A program made the translations under genes and the position numbers. Below the pieces are notes generated by a model that worked only from the letters and a program-made list of their open reading frames with translations, did no database searches and was not told the origin of the DNA. DNA of 64,000 nucleotides from the NCBI RefSeq assembly GCF_040409955.1, contig NZ_CP123388.1, positions 186,001 through 250,000 of the forward strand, written 5' to 3'. This document shows positions 33,033 through 41,474 of the stretch, one piece after another. How positions within the stretch are numbered: position 1 is the stretch's first letter; the number at the start of each line of letters is the position of its first letter. Source of the stretch: Salipiger sp. H15 (GTDB lineage: Bacteria > Pseudomonadota > Alphaproteobacteria > Rhodobacterales > Rhodobacteraceae).

Positions 33033-33928
33033 GCGCGGGCTCCCTGCGTTGCCGCCCAATGGGCGGCGATGTCCCGGCGCGGCGCGATCCAGACGCCGTC
33101 GCGGGCGGTGATGTGCTCAAGCACCTTCTCGAGCCCGGCGATCCGCCCCGGGCGTCCGATCAGCCGCAGGTGCAGGCCGATCGACATCATGCGCGCGGCC
33201 TCTGCGCCCTCGGCGTAGAGCCGCTCGAAGGCGCCGATCACGTAATCCGAGAAATCCCGCGCCTGCACGAAGCCGCCACCGGGCGAGAAGCGCATGTCGT
33301 TGGTGTCGAAGGCATAGGGCAGGATGACGTGGCCGCCCTCCATGCGCGGGATGTCGTCGTCGTAGACGTCGCTGTCATAGAGGAAATCGCCGCGCGCCTT
33401 CAGCAGGGCCCGGGTGTTCACCGAGGCCGAGGAGCGGGTGTGCCAGCCCACCGGCGCGACACCGCAGGCGCGGGTGATGGCGGCATGGGTGCGGGCGATC
33501 ACCGCCTCTTCCTCGGCGCGCGCCATGTTGGCGTGCCGCTCCCAGAGCCAGCCATGGCACGAGACCTCGTGGCCCCGCGCCACCGCATCCTGCAGAAGCC
33601 ACGGCGCGCGCTCGGCCACCCGGCCGCAGGTCGAGAAGGTGGCCTTCGCGCCGACCCCGTCGAAGGCGCGGGCGATGCGGGCGTAGCCCTGCCGGGTGCC
33701 GTAGGCGAAATGGGTCTCCATGCAGAGGTCGGGCACCTGCTCGACCTCCTCGCGGATCTCGTAGGTGGACTCGTTGCGCGCGTCGCCGTCGCCGATCGAA
33801 TACTCGGCGCCCTCCTCGACGTTCACCACGAAGGAGACGGCGAGCCGGGCTCCCCCTGGCCAGCAGGGCGCGGGTTCGGCGCCGAAATAGCCCCGGAAAT
33901 CGCGGCGGTCCTGTGTCTGCTCGGTCAT
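33029..33928 (-). CDS. polysaccharide deacetylase-family protein, PuuE-like
   Basis: A 299-residue protein with the NodB-type fold as used by the cofactor-free allantoinase PuuE group: AVSFVVNVEEGAEYSIGDGDA at the N-terminus, ATFSTCGRVAERAP, then GHEVSCHGWLWERHANM and HTRSSASVNTRALL. The classical Asp-Asp metal motif of chitin deacetylases is replaced by NVEEGAE, which also fits PuuE. PuuE hydrolyses the hydantoin ring of allantoin, so a ring-opening C-N hydrolase is more likely than sugar deacetylation. It lies four bases after the permease gene and overlaps the amidase. Confidence 0.82.
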   Translation of the reverse strand: MTEQTQDRRDFRGYFGAEPAPCWPGGARLAVSFVVNVEEGAEYSIGDGDARNESTYEIREEVEQVPDLCMETHFAYGTRQGYARIARAFDGVGAKATFSTCGRVAERAPWLLQDAVARGHEVSCHGWLWERHANMARAEEEAVIARTHAAITRACGVAPVGWHTRSSASVNTRALLKARGDFLYDSDVYDDDIPRMEGGHVILPYAFDTNDMRFSPGGGFVQARDFSDYVIGAFERLYAEGAEAARMMSIGLHLRLIGRPGRIAGLEKVLEHITARDGVWIAPRRDIAAHWAATQGARA

Positions 33929-33932
33929 GTGC

Positions 33933-34733
33933 TCAGCCCTGGATCATGCGGTTGAGACCGACGGTGCGCGCGCCGATGACCAGCACGATGATCGCCAGCA
34001 GGATCAGCCCAGAGGACATGGCCGCCAGCGACGGGTCGGGCTGTTCCTCGAGGTACTGCAGCATCTTGATCGGCAGGGTCTTGTTGCGCGCGTCGGTCAG
34101 GAAGATCGAGATCGGGTAGTTGTCCATCGAGGCGAGGAAGGCGAAGAGCCCCGAGGTCAGGTAGGCGGGCGCCAGGCTCGGCACCAGCACCTTGAGGATC
34201 GACTTCGGATAGCTCAGCCCCAGCGTGCGGGCGGCGTCGATCAGCGAGAAGTCGAAGGCCGCCATCGAGGCCAGCAGCGTGCGCATCACGAAGGGCAGGG
34301 TGATGACGATATGGCCGAGCAGCAGCGACCAGTAGGCGTCGCGCAGCCCGATCTCGCGGAAGAACTGCAGGAGCGCCACGCCGAGCACCAGCCCCGGCAT
34401 CATCAGCGGCGAGACGGCGAAGGTGGCCACCGCCTCGCGGCCGGGGAACTGGCCGCGCGTGACGGCGACCGCCGCGAGCGTGCCCAGCACCAGCGAGATC
34501 AGCGTCGAGACCACGGCGAGGTTCACCGAGAGCAGCACCGCCTCCCAGAGCCCGCTGCGCTCGCCCAGCGAGCGGTACCAGCGCAGCGACCATTCCGGCG
34601 GCGGCAGCGTGTAGACCGGCGAGGAGGTGAAGGAGGCGGCCAGCGTGATCACGATGGGCAGCATCAGGAAGGCCACGCAGGCCAGCCCGACGATCCACGA
34701 GAGGGTGCGGAAGATGCGGTCCGTCTGGGTCAT
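33933..34733 (-). CDS. ABC transporter permease, PotC/spermidine-putrescine type
   Basis: A 266-residue inner-membrane permease with six predicted helices. The cytoplasmic coupling loop is AAFDFSLIDAARTLGLSYPKSILKVLVPSLAPAY, matching the EAA motif (EAAxxLG-like) of binding-protein-dependent permeases. ATG 34733 overlaps the upstream permease stop as ATGA. It pairs with the PotB-like permease encoded by the preceding gene. Confidence 0.92.
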   Translation of the reverse strand: MTQTDRIFRTLSWIVGLACVAFLMLPIVITLAASFTSSPVYTLPPPEWSLRWYRSLGERSGLWEAVLLSVNLAVVSTLISLVLGTLAAVAVTRGQFPGREAVATFAVSPLMMPGLVLGVALLQFFREIGLRDAYWSLLLGHIVITLPFVMRTLLASMAAFDFSLIDAARTLGLSYPKSILKVLVPSLAPAYLTSGLFAFLASMDNYPISIFLTDARNKTLPIKMLQYLEEQPDPSLAAMSSGLILLAIIVLVIGARTVGLNRMIQG

Positions 34734-35560
34734 GTGCGGGCTCCCAGCCTGCGGGCGAGCCAGCTCGACAGCACGACCACCAGCACCGCGATGCCCAGCA
34801 GCACCGCCGAGATGGTCGAGCCGAGCGGCTCGTTGCGAAGATAGAGGAACGACCGGGCGATCAGCATCGACAGGGTCTGCTGGCGCTCGCCGACGATCAG
34901 CGAGGGGATGACGTACATCGACACCGCCAGCGAGAAGGTGAAGGCCGATCCCGCGACGACACCCGGCAGGGTCAGCGGCAGGGTCACGTTGAAGAAGCGG
35001 AACATCGGCGTCGCCCCCAGCGAGGCCGCGGCCTCGGGCAGGCGCTGGTCGAGCTGGCGGACGACGGCGTAGATCGGCAGCACCATGAAGGGCAGGAAGA
35101 CGTTCGCCGCCCCGACCACCAGGGCGGCCTCGGTGAACATCATGCGCATCGGCCTGTCGATCAGCCCGATCCATTGCAGCGCGCCGTTGAGCGCCCCGTT
35201 GGCACGGAAGAGGATCGACCAGGCAAAGGCCTTGACCACCACGCCGAGCGACATGGGCAGCACCATCGCCACGAGGAAGACGGTCAGCCAGCCTCCCCTC
35301 GCGCGGCTCATGGCGAAGGCGGTGGGATAGGCGATGACCAGCGCGAGCAGCGTGGTGAGCGCCGCCACCCGCAGCGTGCGCCAGAGCACGCGCATGTTGT
35401 ACTCGTCGGCGAAGAAGGCGCGGTACTCGGCCAGCGAGAAGCCCTCGGGCGTCTGCACCGATTTCGCCAGCAGCAGCACCAGCGGCAGCGCGTAGACCAC
35501 GGCGAGGAAGCCGAGCGCCGGGACCGCCAGCAGCGAGATGCGGTCGATCCGGGCGCTCAT
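34730..35560 (-). CDS. ABC transporter permease, PotB/spermidine-putrescine type
   Basis: A 276-residue permease with six predicted helices; coupling loop LDQRLPEAAASLGATPMFRFFNVTLPLTLPGV carries the EAA motif. It starts with ATGA overlap on the ATPase stop and ends overlapping the PotC-like permease. It is one half of the heterodimeric channel of the leftward ABC system. Confidence 0.92.
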   Translation of the reverse strand: MSARIDRISLLAVPALGFLAVVYALPLVLLLAKSVQTPEGFSLAEYRAFFADEYNMRVLWRTLRVAALTTLLALVIAYPTAFAMSRARGGWLTVFLVAMVLPMSLGVVVKAFAWSILFRANGALNGALQWIGLIDRPMRMMFTEAALVVGAANVFLPFMVLPIYAVVRQLDQRLPEAAASLGATPMFRFFNVTLPLTLPGVVAGSAFTFSLAVSMYVIPSLIVGERQQTLSMLIARSFLYLRNEPLGSTISAVLLGIAVLVVVLSSWLARRLGART

Positions 35561-36645
35561 GCCGCGTCCCCGTAGACCAGCGTGTCGTCGACCGCCCAGC
35601 CGAGCGTCACCGTCTCGCCGCGCGCGAGCCCGGTGCGGATGCCGGGCAGCTCGCAGAGGATGCGGTCGCCCTCGGCGGCGCGGCCGTGCAGCACCGTCTT
35701 CGAGCCCAGCACCATCGCGTCCTCGAGCGTGACCGTCACGCTGTTTTCGCCCTGACCCACGGCGATGAGCTCGGGGCGCACCCCGACCATGGCAGCGGAC
35801 CCGACGGGCAGATCGCCCCGGGCGCGCAGCGGGCCATGCGGGGTCTCGATCCGCAGCACGCCGTCCCCGGCGGCGGTGACGCGCCCCGAGAGCCGGGTCG
35901 AGAGGCCGACGAAATCCATCACGAAGGGCGAGGCGGGCCGCGCGTAGAGCGTCGAGGGATCGGCGAACTGCTCGATCCTGCCGGCGTTCATCACCGCGAT
36001 CCGGTCCGAGACGCCCATCGCCTCTTCCTGGTCGTGGGTGACGAAGATGGCCGTGATGCCGCGGTCGCGCAGCAGCGACTTCAGCTCCACCTGCATGGTC
36101 TCGCGCAGCTTGCGGTCGAGCGCCGAGAAGGGCTCGTCGAGCAGCAGCAGATCCGGGCCGACCACCAGCGCACGGGCCACCGCGACGCGCTGCTGCTGGC
36201 CACCCGACAGCGCCGAGATCGGCCGCTCGGCAAAGCTCTCCATCCGCACGAGGCGCAGCGCCTCGTCGACCGGTCCGGCGATCGCCGCCTTCGGCGTGCC
36301 GCGGGCGCGCAGCCCGAAGGCGACGTTCTCGGCCACGGTCAGGTGCGGGAAGAGCGCGTAGTTCTGGAACACCACCGACACGTTGCGCCTGTGCGCCGGA
36401 AAGCGGCTGATGTCGCGCCCGCCCAGCACCACCGAGCCCTCGTCGGCCTCCATGAGCCCGGCGATGATGCGCAGCAGCGTGGTCTTGCCGCAGCCCGAGG
36501 GACCGAGGAGAGAGACAAGCTCTCCCCGGTCCACCCGGAAGTTCATGCCGGACATGACCCGGGTACCCTTGAAGGATTTGGCAACGCCCCAGACGTCGAG
36601 GTAGCGGCGGTCTGCGGGGGTGCGGTCTTGAGCCATGTCCGTCAT
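35557..36645 (-). CDS. ABC transporter ATPase, PotA type
   Basis: A 362-residue ATPase. Walker A GPSGCGKTT lies at residues 48-56; signature LSGGQQQRVAVARAL, Walker B LLLLDEPFSALD and switch VTHDQEEA follow. The C-terminal TOBE domain (about 280-360) is present, as in PotA and other group 1 importers. ATG 36645 lies four bases after the binding-protein stop; a second ATG at 36636 is possible. It energises the leftward importer. Confidence 0.93.
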   Translation of the reverse strand: MTDMAQDRTPADRRYLDVWGVAKSFKGTRVMSGMNFRVDRGELVSLLGPSGCGKTTLLRIIAGLMEADEGSVVLGGRDISRFPAHRRNVSVVFQNYALFPHLTVAENVAFGLRARGTPKAAIAGPVDEALRLVRMESFAERPISALSGGQQQRVAVARALVVGPDLLLLDEPFSALDRKLRETMQVELKSLLRDRGITAIFVTHDQEEAMGVSDRIAVMNAGRIEQFADPSTLYARPASPFVMDFVGLSTRLSGRVTAAGDGVLRIETPHGPLRARGDLPVGSAAMVGVRPELIAVGQGENSVTVTLEDAMVLGSKTVLHGRAAEGDRILCELPGIRTGLARGETVTLGWAVDDTLVYGDAA

Positions 36646-36649
36646 CGTC

Positions 36650-37702
36650 TCAGAGCGCCATCAGCTTGTCGAAACGCTCGATCCAGTCGCGGCGGTTGGC
36701 GGCGACGAAGGCCCAGTCGGGGCTGTAGATCTCGACGCCGTCGGGGATCACCGCGCCGGCCTTGACTGTGGTGTTGGCGGGCACCGAGGCGGCGAAGTCG
36801 GCGATCGCCGCCTGCATCTTCTCGCCCAGCATCTCGTTGACATAGGCCGCGGCGAGTTCCGCGTTCGGCCCGCCCTTCACGAGGCAGATGCCCGAGGGCA
36901 TGGCGAAGATGCCTTCCTTCGGCGCGGCCAGATCCACCGGCACGCCCTCTGCCTTGCGCGGCAGCGTGTAGGACGAGAAGTTGCCCGACAGCAGCGTGAT
37001 CTCGCCCTGCTCGAGCAGGTTGAAGGCCTGGCTCATGGTCGAGTAGACCGACAGCAGGTTCGGCTTCAGCTCCTCGAGCTTGGCGAAGGCGGCCTCGATC
37101 TCGTACTGCGCTTCCGAGAAGGGCTTGCCCGAGCCGAGCATGGCGGCCATGAACAGCGTCCACATGCCTTCGGTGTTTTGCAGGGACGGAATGATCACCT
37201 GCCCCGCGTTCGCCGGATCCCAGAGCGCCTCCCACGAGGGCACGCCCTCGGCGAAGTCGGTGTTGTAGGCCACGCCTGCCCAGGGCTGGACGTAGTTGCA
37301 CCACATGCCCTCCATGTGCACGGCATCGCCGCGCAGCTGGGTCATGTTCGGAACCGCGTCTGCGGTGATCGGGGTCAGGAGATCCGCATCGACCGCCTGG
37401 ATCATCACCGGATCGTCCATCTGCACGACCGACAGGTAGGGGTTGTCCTTGTTGCTGGCCATCTTCTCGAGGTTGACCGAGGACTTGGTGCCCTCGAAGA
37501 GGATGTCCGCGCCGATCGCCTCCTTCATGTGGGGCACGACGATGGCCTCCATCCAGGCGCTGTGCGAGCCGGCGCAGCCGATCACCAGTTCCGAGGATTG
37601 CGCGCGCAGGAGAGCCGGGGCGGCGAACGTGCCGGCGGCGGCGAAGGCAGAGGTCTTGAGCAGCGAGCGGCGGGTCAGGCCGCGGGGAGAAATGCGTGTC
37701 AT
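36650..37702 (-). CDS. ABC transporter substrate-binding protein, PotD-like, Tat signal
   Basis: A 350-residue extracellular binding protein (family 1/PotD-like). The N-terminus MTRISPRGLTRRSLLKTSAFAAAG has a twin-arginine signal ending near LLRAQ, suggesting export folded. A ribosome binding site AAGGA precedes ATG 37702; a longer in-frame upstream reading has no protein-like sequence. First gene of a tight seven-gene operon (binding protein, ATPase, two permeases, PuuE-like hydrolase, amidase, racemase-family protein). A TGGCATTCCAT-type element (37776-37785) lies 74 bases upstream. PotD-type proteins bind polyamines, but relatives bind many cationic or neutral compounds. Confidence 0.92.
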   Translation of the reverse strand: MTRISPRGLTRRSLLKTSAFAAAGTFAAPALLRAQSSELVIGCAGSHSAWMEAIVVPHMKEAIGADILFEGTKSSVNLEKMASNKDNPYLSVVQMDDPVMIQAVDADLLTPITADAVPNMTQLRGDAVHMEGMWCNYVQPWAGVAYNTDFAEGVPSWEALWDPANAGQVIIPSLQNTEGMWTLFMAAMLGSGKPFSEAQYEIEAAFAKLEELKPNLLSVYSTMSQAFNLLEQGEITLLSGNFSSYTLPRKAEGVPVDLAAPKEGIFAMPSGICLVKGGPNAELAAAYVNEMLGEKMQAAIADFAASVPANTTVKAGAVIPDGVEIYSPDWAFVAANRRDWIERFDKLMAL

Positions 37703-37775
37703 GAAGTGTCCTTCTCTGTCGGGTTGGACGGCTCTAGGCCGCGGGCGAGGCCGGTTCTGTCGCCGGGCTTTGGAA

Positions 37776-37785
37776 TGGAATGCCA
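37776..37785. promoter_or_regulatory. FCD-GntR operator candidate, copy 1 (TGGAATGCCA)
   Basis: TGGAATGCCA fits the symmetric pattern TGG-N-AT-N-CCA; on the minus strand it reads ATGGCATTCCAT, matching the other three copies of TGGCATYCCAT. It sits upstream of the leftward transporter operon (start 37702) in the gap shared with the rightward amidohydrolase. Confidence 0.65.
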
Positions 37786-37917
37786 TTTGACTTATGGTCA
37801 TGAGCCGCCCAATCTCCGAGGAGAAACCGCAGGAATCCCCAGCAAATCCAGAGTTGATCAAAGATTGTGCGATTTGATCGCCCGTCTGCCGCGCACTTGA
37901 ACGTAAGGAAAACCAAA

Positions 37918-39228
37918 ATGGCATCCCATCTGCGAAACGTGAGCCTGCTGACCCCCGACTCGGGGATGAAGAAGGGCGTCGACCTCGTCGTCGGCGACGA
38001 TGGCCGCATCGCCGCGATCGGCCCGGACTTGCCGCCGCTTCCCGGCGCCGAGGTGATCGACGGACGCGGCGCGCTCTGCCTGCCGGGCTTCGTCAACTCC
38101 CACAACCACTCGCCGCTGATGATCGTGCGCGGGATGATCGAGGACGTCAGCTTTGCCCCCGCCTACACGCCCGGCGTGCCGCAGGGCCACTGGCTCTCGG
38201 ACGAGGAGACGCTGGCCCTCGCCCGGCTCGGCGTGATGGAGATGCTCTGCGCAGGCGCCACCACGATCGTCGACTACTACCGCTGCCCCGAGGCGCTGGC
38301 GCGGGCGGCGCAGGAGTTCGGGCTGCGCGCCATGGTCGGCGGCCGGGTCATGGACATGGACAGCGCCGCGCTGTCCGAGGGTCGCTTTGCCCGCGACGCG
38401 GCGCTCGGCGAGGCGACGCTGGGCGCGGCGCTGGCGGTGCAGGAGAAATGGGACGGCAAGGGCCGGATCAGCACCATCCTCGCGCCGCACGCGCCCGACA
38501 GCTGCTCGCGCGAGATGTTCCTGCGGATGCGCGATCTTGCAGAGAAAAGCGGCAAGCAGATCCACACCCATCTCAGCCAGTCGCCGATGGAGGTCGAGCA
38601 GCTGCTCGCCCGCGAGGGCATGACCCCGACCGAGTTCCTCGAGGACGTGGGCGTGCTCAACCCCGACCTGATCGCGGCGCATTGCATCTTCATGTCCGAA
38701 AGCGACATCGCGCGTTTCGGCGCGGCGGGGGCGGTGGTTGCCCACGCGCCGATCGGCAACGCGAGCTTCGGCGCCGCCGCCCCGGTCAAGGCGCTGCTCG
38801 AGGCGGGCGCGACGATCACCCTCTGCACCGACACCAAGTCCGCGGACATGTTCGAGGCGATGCGCATGGCGCTGGCGGCGGCGCGCTGGCGGGCGGGGAT
38901 GTCCTTCGACTTCGACGCGGCGCAGGTGCTCGGCTGGGCCACGCAGGGCGGCGCCGCGGCGCTGCGCGGCCATGGCGCCAGCGGCAGGCTGCGGGTGGGC
39001 GATCCGGCGGATCTCATCCTGCTCGACCCGGACGCGCCGAACCTGCGCCCGCAGATCGACGGAGCAGGCATCGTGGTCCATTCCGGCAACGCCGGGAACG
39101 TCACCGACGTGATGGTCGAGGGAGAATGGCTGGTGCGCCACCGCCGCCCGACGCGGGTCGACATGACCGAGGTGGTGCACACCGCCCAACAGGTCTGCGA
39201 AGGGCTCTGGGCGCGCGCGGCGGCCTGA
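37918..39228 (+). CDS. amidohydrolase-family deaminase/hydrolase
   Basis: A 436-residue metal-dependent amidohydrolase of the cytosine/S-adenosylhomocysteine deaminase branch. Metal ligands are His62 and His64 (VNSHNHSP), His216/His218 (IHTHLSQS), His255 (AAHCIFM) and Asp305 (CTDTKSAD). Such enzymes deaminate or hydrolyse N-heterocycles such as adenosine derivatives, guanine, cytosine or triazines. AAGGA lies nine bases before ATG 37918; an in-frame upstream ATG at 37867 has no such site. A TGGCATCCCA operator-like element overlaps the start codon itself. Divergent from the PotD-like operon and convergent with the FCD regulator. Confidence 0.9.
   Translation: MASHLRNVSLLTPDSGMKKGVDLVVGDDGRIAAIGPDLPPLPGAEVIDGRGALCLPGFVNSHNHSPLMIVRGMIEDVSFAPAYTPGVPQGHWLSDEETLALARLGVMEMLCAGATTIVDYYRCPEALARAAQEFGLRAMVGGRVMDMDSAALSEGRFARDAALGEATLGAALAVQEKWDGKGRISTILAPHAPDSCSREMFLRMRDLAEKSGKQIHTHLSQSPMEVEQLLAREGMTPTEFLEDVGVLNPDLIAAHCIFMSESDIARFGAAGAVVAHAPIGNASFGAAAPVKALLEAGATITLCTDTKSADMFEAMRMALAAARWRAGMSFDFDAAQVLGWATQGGAAALRGHGASGRLRVGDPADLILLDPDAPNLRPQIDGAGIVVHSGNAGNVTDVMVEGEWLVRHRRPTRVDMTEVVHTAQQVCEGLWARAAA
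37919..37928. promoter_or_regulatory. FCD-GntR operator candidate, copy 2 overlapping a start codon (TGGCATCCCA)
   Basis: The element begins at the second base of the amidohydrolase start codon and extends through codon 4 (reading Met-Ala-Ser-His). Same 11-base sequence TGGCATCCCAT as copies 3 and 4. Confidence 0.6.
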
Positions 39229-39242
39229 GCTGCCGTCCTAGC

Positions 39243-39971
39243 CTAGCCCTCGCCTGCCGCCAGCATCGCGGCGAAGTTCTCGCCGGTGTGCTGGAGGTGC
39301 TGGCGCCAGACCAGCGCCGCCGCCGCCTCGTCGCGGCGACGCAGCGCCTCCATCAGCGCCTCGTGCTCGGCCACAGACTGCGCGAGGCGGTCGGGGTTGT
39401 GGATCGCCATGAACCGCCCGTAGCGCGCCCGCGCGATGAGCCGCTTGTGCGCGTCGTGGATCACCGGGTTGCCGCAGCGCTCGACGACGAAGTCGTGGAT
39501 CTCGCTGTTGGTGTCGAAATAATCGGTGTGGCTGCCGACCTTGTAGAAGGTCAACATGCGCGCGTGCAGCTCCTCGAGTTCGTCGAGCTGCTCAGTAGTG
39601 ATGGTGCGCGCCAGCCGTTCGGCGGCGAGGCTCTCGAGCGAGGCGATCACCTCGAAGAGCTGCACCGCCTCCTCGGCGCTGCACTGCACGACCTGCGCCC
39701 CCTTGTTGCGCGAGATCTCGATCAGCGCGTCCTGGTGCAAGAGCTTCAGCGCCTCGCGCACCGGCGTGCGCGACAGGTCGAGCTCGGCCGAGATGCGCCG
39801 CTCGACGAGGCGCGAGCCCGGCGGGTAGGCACCCTTCACGATGCGGTCGCGCAGCACCTCGGCCACCCATTGCGCGATCGCGGTCGGGGATTCCGTGGCG
39901 GGCGGAGGCAGCGGCAGGTCAGGCAGGGGCTGGGGCAATGAAACGGCTTCCCGAGAGGATTGACTTGGCAT
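39243..39971 (-). CDS. GntR-family regulator with FCD domain
   Basis: A 242-residue regulator. The winged helix is GAYPPGSRLVERRISAELDLSRTPVREALKLLHQDALIEISRNKGAQVVQ, with the SRTPVREAL recognition helix of the FadR/FCD group. The C-terminal helical FCD domain has the usual acidic/histidine metal-site residues (FDTNSEIHDFVVERCGNP and VAEHEALMEALRRRD). ATG 39971 lies inside a TGGCATCCCA element, so the protein may repress its own gene; TTG 39938 is an alternative start. It lies between two catabolic gene sets that share the element and is the obvious candidate regulator. Confidence 0.9.
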   Translation of the reverse strand: MPSQSSREAVSLPQPLPDLPLPPPATESPTAIAQWVAEVLRDRIVKGAYPPGSRLVERRISAELDLSRTPVREALKLLHQDALIEISRNKGAQVVQCSAEEAVQLFEVIASLESLAAERLARTITTEQLDELEELHARMLTFYKVGSHTDYFDTNSEIHDFVVERCGNPVIHDAHKRLIARARYGRFMAIHNPDRLAQSVAEHEALMEALRRRDEAAAALVWRQHLQHTGENFAAMLAAGEG

Positions 39972-39975
39972 CCCA
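39966..39975. promoter_or_regulatory. FCD-GntR operator candidate, copy 3 at regulator start (TGGCATCCCA)
   Basis: Spans the annotated start codon of the FCD regulator (read on the minus strand as TGGGATGCCA). Consistent with autorepression. Same TGGCATCCCAT as copies 2 and 4. Confidence 0.6.
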
Positions 39976-40399
39976 TCTTGCCGATGGCGCGAAACGATGC
40001 AACCGCCGAGTGTGCGGGGCGCAGCGACCGGGTCCGACCCGGGCCCCCTGCCCCTGAGTCGCCCGCATCACCGCCTCCTCGACCGGCCGTGCAGCATCGC
40101 GATGCCTAAAATCCGAAATTTTGGCATCCCATTTGCCCAATAACCCGACAATCGCGCGTTTTCCGCTGGCTGACCCTCGCGCCGCGCTCTCACCTGCCGC
40201 TCCGGAGCGCGCAGGCTCGGTGTCAGCGCAGGGAGGGCACACTGCCCGCTGAACCACTGATCCGATCGCATTGCGGCAGTGTTCGTCCCTCTTCTCCAGG
40301 TTGGCGTGCCGAGAAAAATTGTCATGGACGATTTGGCCCGGCCTGCCTGAACGAAAGACCGCCGCCCCGTTGTCCGTGCCCAACAGAGAGGACAACGAC
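39976..40399. other. 424-base control region between FCD regulator and rightward ABC operon
   Basis: No gene seen. It holds operator copy 4 (40122-40131) and a 12-base palindrome GCATCGCGATGC (40094-40105). A ribosome binding site (GAGAGGA) appears just before the binding-protein start at 40400. No -35/-10 pair stands out clearly. Confidence 0.5.
40122..40131. promoter_or_regulatory. FCD-GntR operator candidate, copy 4 (TGGCATCCCA)
   Basis: TTGGCATCCCATTTGCC context, in the gap between the regulator and the rightward ABC operon, about 270 bases upstream of the binding-protein start. Identical over 11 bases to copies 2 and 3. Confidence 0.65.
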
Positions 40400-41458
40400 A
40401 TGTGCGAAAGATGCGGTAACACCTATCAGACCATCCAGCATGCAAGCCGCCGCGGCTTCCTGAGGGGCGGCGTCGCCGCCGCGGCAAGCCTCGCCATCCC
40501 CGCCGGGCTGATGAGCGCCTCGGATGCCGCGGCCGCGGGCATGACCACGATCAAGGCGACCCACGGCTCGGGCCTGTGCAACCTCGGCATCTTCCTTGCC
40601 AAGGAGCGCGAGCTGGCGAAGGACGACGGCGTCGAACTCGACTTCGTGGTCACCCCCACCACCACCGACGTGGTGACGCTCTTCGGGGCGGGCATGGTCG
40701 ACGTCTCGGTCATCCCCTACTCGAACTTCATCACCCTCGTGGATGCCGGCGCGCCGGTGCGCATTGTCGCGGGCGCGGGTGTCGAGGGCTGCGTCTTCGT
40801 CGCCGCAGAGGGCATCACCAAGGCCGAGGACCTGAAGGGCAAGACCATCGGCACCTTCCAGGCCGACACGCTCGAGGTGCTGCCCTACGACTACCTGACC
40901 AAGGCCGGCATGTCCTTCGCCGATGTCGAGGTGAAGTACTTCAACACCTCTCCGGAACTCGCCGCCGCCTTCATCAACGGCGGCATCGACGCGGTCTGCC
41001 ACATCGAGCCCTATGCCACGCAGTGCCTGCAGGAGCGCGCCGGCTCGACGGTGCTGTCCGACGGCATCGACGTCTACGGCAAGGGCTACTCGGACTGCGT
41101 CCTCGCCGCGCGCATCCCGCTGCTGGAAGAGAACCCCGACGCGGTGAAGGCCGTCATCAAGGCGATGATGACCGCGCAGCTGCAATCCGAGCAGGACACC
41201 GAGAAGGCGCTCGAGGACACCGTCGGCACCTACTACAAGACCTCGCTCGAGGCGCTGAAGCTCGCGCAGTCGCGCCAGCCGGTGATGATCGACCAGCGCA
41301 ACAACACCGACTTCTTCACCGAGCGGTCGGAGTCGATGAAGGCCATGGGTTACGTGCGCAACACGCTGCCGCCCGAGGCCGTGGACTGGACGCTGCTCGA
41401 GGCGGTGATCGCCGAGAATGCCGAGCTCTACGGCCAGCTCGCCCTCAAGACAGCCTGA
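40400..41458 (+). CDS. ABC transporter substrate-binding protein, NMT1/SsuA type, Tat signal
   Basis: A 352-residue binding protein. An unusual Cys-containing head (MCERCGNTYQ) precedes a twin-arginine signal (SRRGFLRGGVAAAASLAIPAG, about residues 17-37). The mature domain has the NMT1/SsuA pattern (GLCNLGIFLAKERELAKDDGVELDFVVTPTTTDVVTLFGAGMVDVSVIPYS, then DLKGKTIGTFQADT). Relatives bind taurine, alkylsulfonates, nitrate, or thiamine and pyrimidine precursors. First gene of an operon with permease, ATPase and two amidohydrolases, which argues for an N-heterocycle or amide ligand. GAGAGGA precedes the ATG. Confidence 0.92.
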   Translation: MCERCGNTYQTIQHASRRGFLRGGVAAAASLAIPAGLMSASDAAAAGMTTIKATHGSGLCNLGIFLAKERELAKDDGVELDFVVTPTTTDVVTLFGAGMVDVSVIPYSNFITLVDAGAPVRIVAGAGVEGCVFVAAEGITKAEDLKGKTIGTFQADTLEVLPYDYLTKAGMSFADVEVKYFNTSPELAAAFINGGIDAVCHIEPYATQCLQERAGSTVLSDGIDVYGKGYSDCVLAARIPLLEENPDAVKAVIKAMMTAQLQSEQDTEKALEDTVGTYYKTSLEALKLAQSRQPVMIDQRNNTDFFTERSESMKAMGYVRNTLPPEAVDWTLLEAVIAENAELYGQLALKTA

Positions 41459-41474
41459 ACGACAGGAGACTCCC

